Positions 17,501-23,960 of a DNA stretch of 64,000 nt are shown in pieces. The position numbers and the translations under genes were made by a program. This stretch comes from Verrucomicrobiota bacterium. Its GTDB lineage: Bacteria; Verrucomicrobiota; Kiritimatiellia; CAIQIC01; JAGNIJ01. Numbering within the stretch: position 1 is the first letter of the stretch; every line of letters begins with the position of its first letter. The DNA lies in assembly GCA_022710725.1 (NCBI GenBank), contig JAKLGK010000007.1, positions 1-64,000 on the forward strand. The letters run 5' to 3'. Below the pieces are notes generated by a model. It had not been told where the DNA came from, searched no databases, and was given only the letters and a program-made list of their open reading frames with translations.

Positions 17501-20356
17501 ATGGGGATGGCGGGTGGCATCAATATCTACGCCTATGCGCGCAATTCACCCCTCCAGTTTGTGGACCGCACCGGTCTTGGCGTCGGCGACATGGTCGAGA
17601 TCTACCGGGCCATGGGGGAGGCGGCGCTGACGTTCAGCGGCGCGATACTGGACGCCGTGCTGGCGGTGGCCGAGGCCGTCGTCTACGTGAGCACGGTCAG
17701 CGTGCAGATGCAATGGGCGTACAGCCTATCGGGCGCGGACGGAGGCGCCTCCTTCGGCGCCGGCAACATCACGCACGCAACGCCGACGACCAGCAGCCGG
17801 TCGGCCGCCATCGGCGGGAAGTACGCCGTCCGGGCCATGACGGGCTATGGCTACTGTCCCACGTTCGTGCAGCCGCCGGCCGGATCAGCGGTCATAGGCG
17901 GCGAAGCGGCATTCGATCCGCAGGACCGCGGGCTGGCGGCCAGGATCATCGTGCCGCCCGACGGCAGCCTGTTGCGATCGGATATCCCGGTTTACGGCTA
18001 CGCCGGCGGGCGGAATTTCGCGCGCTTCCGCGTGGAATTCGGGCGCGGCCGCGATCCGGCGGAGTGGCATCTGCTCCGTTCTTCAGACCACGCGGAAGAG
18101 AGCCCTCCCGATTTGCGGGACGTGTCCTGGATGCAGGGCGACCTGGATCTCCGCGGCAACCTGGCCACGTGGAATACGGGGCTCAAGAACTGGGAGCACC
18201 TGCCGTGGCATCCGGCGGACGACCCGACCGATCTCAACGGCGCCTACACCGTGCGCCTGGTCGTCGAGGGGAAGGACGGGCAGACGGTTGAAGATCGCGT
18301 GACATGCGAGGTGGGCCGGGCCATCGCGCAATGCCTCCCGGGCCGTGTGGTCAGCCCCGATGGCGTCGCGACGATGCGCTTCCCGGAGCAGGGCCTGCTG
18401 GACAAGTTCCGCGTCTTCACGATCCTGCCGTTTTCCGAGCTCGACCGGCCCGTTCCGGAGGCGCCGGCGGGCATGCAGTTGCTGACGGAGCCGTACCGGG
18501 TGAGGGAGCCGGGGGAGAAATTCATCAAGGACATCGTGCTCGAATTCGCCGCCCCCCCCGGCGGGACGGCGGCCCCGGACAGGACGGGCCTCTGCCGGTA
18601 TGATGCGACAACACAGGCGTGGATCTGGCTCCCGACGGATCGCGACGAATCCGGAAAGACATACCGGACGATCCTTCAGGAACTGCCCGCGCCGGATGCG
18701 GTCTACGCGCTCGCCGCGGATGCGACGCCAGGCCGATCCACCGTAGCGCAGGCCATCTCGCCCCCGGAGCCGCTCATCCCGGCGGGGCCCGGTATCCTGC
18801 TCGACAACACGTTCGATCGGGACTTGGGCTCCATCCGGCCGCGGGATCGGCTGGTCGGCGCGGCATTAGCCCGGGTGGAGCGCGCCGCCGGCGACGGATG
18901 CCTGGAGTTGAAGAAAGAGCGGTTCGGCGGCAATTTCTCGTTTACGGTGCTGGATCGCCCGTTCGACGTCCGCGAGTACCCGCAGTTCTCTTTCGATTAC
19001 CGCATCGACCAGGATATCAAGATCGACATCTATTTGCGGGTTCACGGGCGCTGGCACCGCCTGCGGTTCACCGATGACCCGGTTGATACCTGTGGCCAGG
19101 ATCTCAATATTTCGACGCTCGGGGCCATCCCCGGCATCATGGCGGACGGTCAATGGCGCTCGGCGAGCGTGGATCTGGCTCGCTTCCTGCGAAGGAAAAC
19201 CCGGCACACGCAGGTGGAGGAAATCATCTTCGCCGATTGGGACGTGGGCGGATACATGGCCCTGGAGTTCGGCCGGAACAGGCGTGACGCGACGTTCTGG
19301 CTTGACCGCATACGCCTGGCGGCCGGCGGCCGGGAACACGACGGCGCCGTTCTGTGTTTGGACGACTATGATCGCGACGACGGCCGCAATCGGCTCGGGC
19401 TTCCGGCGGCGTCCTATGGTTCGGACGGGCAGGCCTGCCAGTCTTCCCGCGCGCAGGCGAACTCGCAGACCGGCTCCTGCCTGGCGCTGGACGTGGATGT
19501 GAGCCGCCGCGGGGCCTACGGAGGCTACTGGTCCGGCCTGGGGGACCGCGACCTGCGGGGCTACGACTGGCTCTGTTTTGACATCCGGTGCGACGAAGGA
19601 CTTCGGCCGGCTGTTTCGCTGAAAGACGCGGACGGGCGGGAGACCGCGATTTCCATGGGCCGGTATGTCTCGAGCGCGGGCGGGGACGGATGGTCCAGGG
19701 CGCGCATCCCGCTGCAAGGATTCTCCGAATCGGTGGATATCGAACGCGTGGCCGTCGTGGCTTTTGGCTTTTCCGATCGGCAGGAGGTCCGAAAGGGACG
19801 GGTGCTGCTGGACAACGTGCGGTTCGAGCCGCAGGACTCTTCGCCCGCTCCTGAACTGGCGGTGGCCGATTTCGAGGGCGCGGCTTGGGAGCGGAACCTG
19901 ATGGGGGGGCGGTGCTACACGTTTGAAAACGGGGCGGCCGGCATTCGCTGCAGTTCCATCGCCGCCCGGGCGGGAGACGACCAGGGCCGCAGCCTTATGG
20001 TGGCGTATGGCGGCAGCATCGGGCTCGATCTGGGGCCGGATGGGTTCTCGTACTGCGGTTGGGGCGCCCGGCTGGGCGGGCTGGACCTGTCCGGATACCA
20101 GGTCCTCGAGATGCGGCTGCGCGGCCAGGAGGGCGGAGAGAAGCCCAACGTGTACCTGGGCGACGGCGTGGTGAAGCGCGGCCTGGATGTCGAAAAATAC
20201 AGCGGCATCAGCACGGGCTGGGCCGTGGTTTGCCTGCCCCTGGCCGATTTCGCCGCCCGCGGCATTGATTTGACCCATGTGGAAAACATGGAAATGACGT
20301 TCGAGTGGGATCGGATGTCGGGAAGCCTGTGGGTGGACGACGTGGGCTTCCGATAA
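14546..20356 (+). CDS. Giant secreted RHS-repeat protein with N-terminal dockerin and C-terminal carbohydrate-binding-like domains
   Basis: The 1936-residue protein starts with a signal peptide (ending ARAA near residue 31). A type-I-dockerin-like pair of calcium loops follows (GDANDDGIVDMEDV and DASQDGKIDVDDAFI, residues about 35-88). RHS/YD repeats run from about 205 (YDANGNMTNMVDAAGHAF and many relatives) to a canonical RHS core (ARYYSPDMGRFLSVDP, near 970-985). In polymorphic toxins a small variable toxin follows the core. Here a 920-residue tail follows instead: a hydrophobic segment, an Ig-like part, and three beta-sandwich domains resembling CBM11/CIA30-type galactose-binding folds. 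ATGs at 14546 and 14561 are both possible starts. Longer in-frame extensions overlap the preceding gene and lack a signal. Confidence 0.85.
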   Translation: MSSKNMRGSLQAVVILAALALAAPWDAARAATEPGDANDDGIVDMEDVRHVLQYLVHEVPLAETNAADASQDGKIDVDDAFIIARHLGGESLIVYVDTPFGGTRVFEAGSMLVVQAFESFFPAAATNGTIRIRSESAGYDSGVQPMSLVAGQRSYLFHWDTLAALPAADYVVRVTIGDDEAEQVVALAHPSFGPPSIADAVDAQCPGAGFPLQLRRFIGDGHNSYPLLGPFGRSWKPDFAVKLDEFADGTVLFHGRAPFHRYYRSRPDGSYESPVGDYSTLTFTGGCFRLEEKSGLAYQFRDDLQALFMEDRNGNRLTFGYDEQGRVTNVLHSSGDALTVRYNSQGRITNLVDHVGRVTLYEYDAGGQHLVRVTGPGGDTTTCSYYTNAHYYINDRLKSVTFADGTEAHYEYDEQGRVVRTTGKDGVNAVTFAYEADGVTRIRDVFSNETIAAYTVRRQPVLFTDALGHSISNRYDALFNRIEEWDAFGRPTRYAYDANGNMTNMVDAAGHAFAFRYDADTHKLLELRDSRGALSRFVYDALGNLLKAVFADGTEETYVYNARGLPTSKTTRSGAVMSYAYDGRGVLLSRTYPGGARDMYEYDAAGRLAQASNTIWAISNVYDEADRLVRVTYPGGRSFVYAYDGGDRQAGMTDPDGRNLGYAYDRFGFLSAIREDATGALVAAYDRDAGGRVTRKRLGNGTFADYRYDALNRLSAILHYGPTTNLLIRFSYSYDPRGNVSSCDTLEGIEYYAYDEIGQLTNATGSRDSWMRRYAYDAMGNRTSSFDGQSEWAYGVNNLNQYTNIGASACSYDANGNLAQRQAAGVTNRYTFDAENRLVRVETASVTNEYGYDPLGCRVLIRNGTGAVYQLWSGGQVVLEESAAHGTLGRWVWGAVPDEVVRMDRGAARTYYAQDARQSVVGLTDASGGLCEEYRYAPFGEPLGHGTNSNPWRYGGLAYDDVTGLQYHRARYYSPDMGRFLSVDPMGMAGGINIYAYARNSPLQFVDRTGLGVGDMVEIYRAMGEAALTFSGAILDAVLAVAEAVVYVSTVSVQMQWAYSLSGADGGASFGAGNITHATPTTSSRSAAIGGKYAVRAMTGYGYCPTFVQPPAGSAVIGGEAAFDPQDRGLAARIIVPPDGSLLRSDIPVYGYAGGRNFARFRVEFGRGRDPAEWHLLRSSDHAEESPPDLRDVSWMQGDLDLRGNLATWNTGLKNWEHLPWHPADDPTDLNGAYTVRLVVEGKDGQTVEDRVTCEVGRAIAQCLPGRVVSPDGVATMRFPEQGLLDKFRVFTILPFSELDRPVPEAPAGMQLLTEPYRVREPGEKFIKDIVLEFAAPPGGTAAPDRTGLCRYDATTQAWIWLPTDRDESGKTYRTILQELPAPDAVYALAADATPGRSTVAQAISPPEPLIPAGPGILLDNTFDRDLGSIRPRDRLVGAALARVERAAGDGCLELKKERFGGNFSFTVLDRPFDVREYPQFSFDYRIDQDIKIDIYLRVHGRWHRLRFTDDPVDTCGQDLNISTLGAIPGIMADGQWRSASVDLARFLRRKTRHTQVEEIIFADWDVGGYMALEFGRNRRDATFWLDRIRLAAGGREHDGAVLCLDDYDRDDGRNRLGLPAASYGSDGQACQSSRAQANSQTGSCLALDVDVSRRGAYGGYWSGLGDRDLRGYDWLCFDIRCDEGLRPAVSLKDADGRETAISMGRYVSSAGGDGWSRARIPLQGFSESVDIERVAVVAFGFSDRQEVRKGRVLLDNVRFEPQDSSPAPELAVADFEGAAWERNLMGGRCYTFENGAAGIRCSSIAARAGDDQGRSLMVAYGGSIGLDLGPDGFSYCGWGARLGGLDLSGYQVLEMRLRGQEGGEKPNVYLGDGVVKRGLDVEKYSGISTGWAVVCLPLADFAARGIDLTHVENMEMTFEWDRMSGSLWVDDVGFR

Positions 20357-20376
20357 AACGCGTGCAGACGAGGGGC

Positions 20377-21951
20377 ATGATGAGGCGCGATTCGTTGTAT
20401 TTGGGAGCCATCGGATGGCTGGCCTTGTTGCTGACCATCCTGCTGGCCGGAATGCTCGAATGGCGGCAGGGGAGCCCGCTGATCGGCGCCCTGTGGATCG
20501 TCGGCTTCTTTTTCGTCGCGCTGAATCTGTGCTACCTCGTGGTGGTTTGCCTCGTCTCGATCCGGCTGCGCGCCCGCCGCCTGCCGGAGGCGGAGCCGGT
20601 CCGCGCCGTCCGCACCGCCATCCTGTATGTCGTCAAGAACGAACCCGGCGATTTCGCCGGGCGTATGCGGCAAACGATGGCCGGCAACGACGGCCCGCTC
20701 AACGAGCTGTGGCTGATATCGAATTCCGACGACGAGGCGCTGCGGCGGAGCGAGGAGCGCGTCGTTCGGGCGCTGCGCGAGGAGTTCGGGCCGCATCGCG
20801 CGCACCATTACCGACCGGGCTCCAACCCCCTCGGCCGGAAGCATGTGGCCATCGCGCAATGGGCGCGCGCCCACCGCGAATACGACTATTTCATTGTCTG
20901 CGACGCCGACTCCATTCTCTATCCCGGCGCCGTCGCCCGGCTGGTGGCCAAGGCGGAGCATCCGGCCAATCGCCGGTTCATGGTGTTCCAATCCCACCTG
21001 CAGATCGCGGGCAGCCGGACGCGGTTTGCCCGTTTTCTTGAGCCGGGTCAGAACATCGTGCAGAAGGCCTTCTGCGAGGTGAACTTCGCCCTCTTCGGCC
21101 AGTCGCCCTACTATGGCCACGGCGCGCTCATCCGGCGCGCCCCGTTCGCCCGGCTGCGCGTGCCGGCCGCCGTGCTCAGCCACGATCTGTGGGACACGGC
21201 GGCCATCGACCGCGCGGGGTGGGGCATCGCCTTCTGCTCCGACGTGCATACGCACGAAATGTTCCCGGCCGACTATCTCGAGTTCCGCCGGCGGAGCCGG
21301 CGATGGATCGTGGGCACCCTGGAGGCCTGGCCCCTGCTGTTCCGCCGCCGGCTTACGCTCGGCACGCGGTTTCATCTCGCCCTGGCCAACTACATCTACA
21401 TCGTGCAGCCCGTGTTCCTGCTCTGGGTGCTCCTGGGCCTGCTGGCCCACAACAGCTTGGCGGGCCCGCTGCTGAAAACACAGGCCGTGTTCCTGGGCGG
21501 GTCGGCGGCGCTGGATTTCGAAATGGGGGGTATCTCGGTGGCCACCGTGGGCCTCATGTGGGCCTACAAACAGCGCTTCGCGCGCGGCCTCCGCGAGGCG
21601 CTGCTGGTGTTGCGGGATGCCGCGACCGGCACGGCCGTGCTCTTGAACAACCTGTTCTACGACTCCATCTTCATCCTGCTGGCGCCCTGGACCGCGCGAA
21701 GCTGGCGGCCGATGCGCAAGGAGGCCGTGCCGGAACGGACGTTCGCGGAATGTTTCCGCGCCATGCTGCCGAGCACGGCTTTCGGCGCGGCCCTGTTGGC
21801 CGGCAGCCTGGCCCTGGATTCCCGGTGGACGCTCTATTCCAGCCCGATCCTCTTCAGTTTCCTGTTCGGCAGCGCGCTCGTGTACTGGACCTCCAGGCCC
21901 GCGCGGGCGGCCTGCCCGGACAACGGCGCCGGGATAAGGGGGGCCGTATGA
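20377..21951 (+). CDS. OpgH/MdoH-like family 2 membrane glycosyltransferase
   Basis: The 524-residue protein has two N-terminal membrane segments (about residues 8-30 and 38-60). The GT-A catalytic domain carries a DxD motif (D176-A-D178 in IVCDADSIL), the acceptor region YYGHGALIRRAPF, and the processive-type LSHDLWDTAAIDRAGWGI and RRSRRWIVGTLEAW blocks. These line up with the osmoregulated periplasmic glucan glucosyltransferase OpgH. At least four more membrane segments follow. It is shorter than E. coli OpgH (about 850 residues). A beta-glucan or related product exported to the periplasm or surface is plausible. The start at 20377 has GAGGGG upstream, and the stop overlaps the next gene (ATGA at 21948). 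Confidence 0.8.
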   Translation: MMRRDSLYLGAIGWLALLLTILLAGMLEWRQGSPLIGALWIVGFFFVALNLCYLVVVCLVSIRLRARRLPEAEPVRAVRTAILYVVKNEPGDFAGRMRQTMAGNDGPLNELWLISNSDDEALRRSEERVVRALREEFGPHRAHHYRPGSNPLGRKHVAIAQWARAHREYDYFIVCDADSILYPGAVARLVAKAEHPANRRFMVFQSHLQIAGSRTRFARFLEPGQNIVQKAFCEVNFALFGQSPYYGHGALIRRAPFARLRVPAAVLSHDLWDTAAIDRAGWGIAFCSDVHTHEMFPADYLEFRRRSRRWIVGTLEAWPLLFRRRLTLGTRFHLALANYIYIVQPVFLLWVLLGLLAHNSLAGPLLKTQAVFLGGSAALDFEMGGISVATVGLMWAYKQRFARGLREALLVLRDAATGTAVLLNNLFYDSIFILLAPWTARSWRPMRKEAVPERTFAECFRAMLPSTAFGAALLAGSLALDSRWTLYSSPILFSFLFGSALVYWTSRPARAACPDNGAGIRGAV

Positions 21952-23855
21952 GCATCCTTTCTCGCTGCCGCGCTGGCGCGGCCTTCGCGGTCGCGTTTCT
22001 CGCCGCGGGCACGGACGGCGCCTGGGCCGGCCCCACGGAGTTCCTGTTCGAACCCAATCCCGTCTACGCGGCCACCAATTGGGAATTCACCACGGACCTG
22101 CGCATCCGGGCGCCGGACCGGAACCCGGGCGCGTTCCAGATCGTTCTCGTCTACGAGCCCGATGTGCTGCGCATCCTCGACGTTACGCCCAGCCCGAGCA
22201 CGCCCTTCTATTCCTATTTCCAGGCCGACGCGGCCTCGTTCTCCAAGGGCTATACCCGGATCGCGGCCCTCCAGACGCAGGATCTCTCGGACTCCATGGA
22301 CGAAGTGGTGCTGCGCGTGCAATGGGCCGCCATCGGGTCCGGGGCGCGGACTTCGGATGTGTCCGTCTACGTGGAGGGCCTCGTGGACGTCCGTTGGCGC
22401 GAGACCAGCGGCGCCGGCACGCCGCTGGCCGTGGACGTGCGCGGGGTGGACACGAATGCCAACACGATCCCGGACGCCTGGGAAGAAGGGCGCTACGGCG
22501 CGCCCACCAACGCGGCCCCCGGTTCGGACGAGGACGGCGACGGCTATACGCTGGAGCAGGAATACTGGGCCGACACGGACCCGCGCGACCCGGACTCGCT
22601 GCCCCTGGTGGGAGTGGCCACGGCCGGCCCCAACGCGGCCGTCTTCTGCGAGGGGTCGCGTCTGCGCCGCTATCACTTCGACGTGCAGGACTCCCTGGTT
22701 TCCGGAACCTGGTCGAACTGGTTCTCCGTGCAACCGTCTGGCGACGGCACCATCTGGCTTCTCGATCATGACCGGGAGACCAACCGCTTCTACCGGCTGC
22801 GCGTTCAGCTTCCGATCTCCGGGGCGGCGGGCGGCGGCGAGACCAACGAGCATTGGACCTCCGACGCGGTGACGGACTTCACGGCCCTGCAGCCCCTGCT
22901 GTACCGGCTGCATCCCGGCGGCGCGTACACGCTGACGGCTCTGGACCTGCTGTCTTCCGAGCGGTTTGAATTCCGGTTCAACCTGGCCAATGGAAGTTCC
23001 AGGGCTAATACCGATTGGGCCGGCGGCATGCTGTGGTTCGACGGGACCCCGTTCGATGCGTCCGTCAATGGCATTGTGCTCGGCTTGTCCGCGTCCGGCA
23101 CAACCGAAGTCAAACTGGAGGCCACGGATACGGGCGGCCGGAAGGCGGTGGTCATACTCGGCGCATTAAGCCGTAATGAACGGAATTACAGGGTGCCGGC
23201 GGCCGAACTGCTCGCGGCCGGCGGCAGCGGCTTCGATCCGGGGCACATCCGAGCCATCGCGGTTGTGGTAGACGGCGCGGTGGCCGGCTGGTCCCGGGCG
23301 AGCGGGTTGGTGAATGTCCGGACGAAGGGAGTTCCATACGACCAGAAGTCGAATATTCTGCTGTCCGGGACGGCCTACGACACCAACGCGCTGTCGTCAT
23401 TCGGCTCGTACTACCCGGCATGGGTGCCAGACGGAGGGAATACGAGCGAGGAAGGGTCGAACGGAATTATCGTCGCCACGGGCATGCCGGAAGCGCGCGG
23501 ATTCCGCTATGAATATGATCTGACTGCGGATCCCGGCGCGTTTGCATACGTTGCAATCCATCGCGGGGGGGTGCTCCTCTTTCGCCTCCCAGCCATCTAC
23601 ACGTTTGCAGCCAAGGGCACAGCAGGAGCGCGAATGCGAGTGACGTATAGGGATGGAGATGAACACATGGGGCAGGTTGTCGTGCTTCTGGAAGAGGGAT
23701 TTCGAAACTACAGCATTGACTTCAGCACCATGGCTCCCGCGGATTTTGATCGTTTGCGTGTGAAAGAGCTTACATTCGTTCAGGATTGGACCATAGGCAC
23801 GCCGTTCCTGGAAGATGCCGTGCAGATTGAGACCCCCGGCTTGGACTATCCCTAG
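21948..23855 (+). CDS. Secreted cohesin-like domain protein with TSP3 repeats
   Basis: The 635-residue protein has a signal peptide (to about residue 28). A beta-sandwich at residues about 30-165 has the cohesin pattern (FTTDLRIRAPDRNPGAFQIV, LVYEPDVLRILDV, GSGARTSDVSVYVEG). TSP3-type Asp repeats follow near 168-215 (DEDGDGYTLEQEYWADTDP). The remaining 400 residues are beta-rich with no family that I recognise. Cohesins bind dockerins, and the RHS protein two genes upstream and the four beta-helix proteins downstream all carry dockerin-like repeats. This could be the receptor for them, which is inference. The start overlaps the glycosyltransferase stop by four bases. Confidence 0.7.
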   Translation: MSILSRCRAGAAFAVAFLAAGTDGAWAGPTEFLFEPNPVYAATNWEFTTDLRIRAPDRNPGAFQIVLVYEPDVLRILDVTPSPSTPFYSYFQADAASFSKGYTRIAALQTQDLSDSMDEVVLRVQWAAIGSGARTSDVSVYVEGLVDVRWRETSGAGTPLAVDVRGVDTNANTIPDAWEEGRYGAPTNAAPGSDEDGDGYTLEQEYWADTDPRDPDSLPLVGVATAGPNAAVFCEGSRLRRYHFDVQDSLVSGTWSNWFSVQPSGDGTIWLLDHDRETNRFYRLRVQLPISGAAGGGETNEHWTSDAVTDFTALQPLLYRLHPGGAYTLTALDLLSSERFEFRFNLANGSSRANTDWAGGMLWFDGTPFDASVNGIVLGLSASGTTEVKLEATDTGGRKAVVILGALSRNERNYRVPAAELLAAGGSGFDPGHIRAIAVVVDGAVAGWSRASGLVNVRTKGVPYDQKSNILLSGTAYDTNALSSFGSYYPAWVPDGGNTSEEGSNGIIVATGMPEARGFRYEYDLTADPGAFAYVAIHRGGVLLFRLPAIYTFAAKGTAGARMRVTYRDGDEHMGQVVVLLEEGFRNYSIDFSTMAPADFDRLRVKELTFVQDWTIGTPFLEDAVQIETPGLDYP

Positions 23856-23960
23856 GCTCCCGACATCCTGACCAACAGGAGTTGGCCGCGTGCGCGCGAA
23901 GAGAGGCCCCCGGGCTGGTGAATAGAAGGTTTTCTTCGTGAATCCATCGACAAGAAAACG

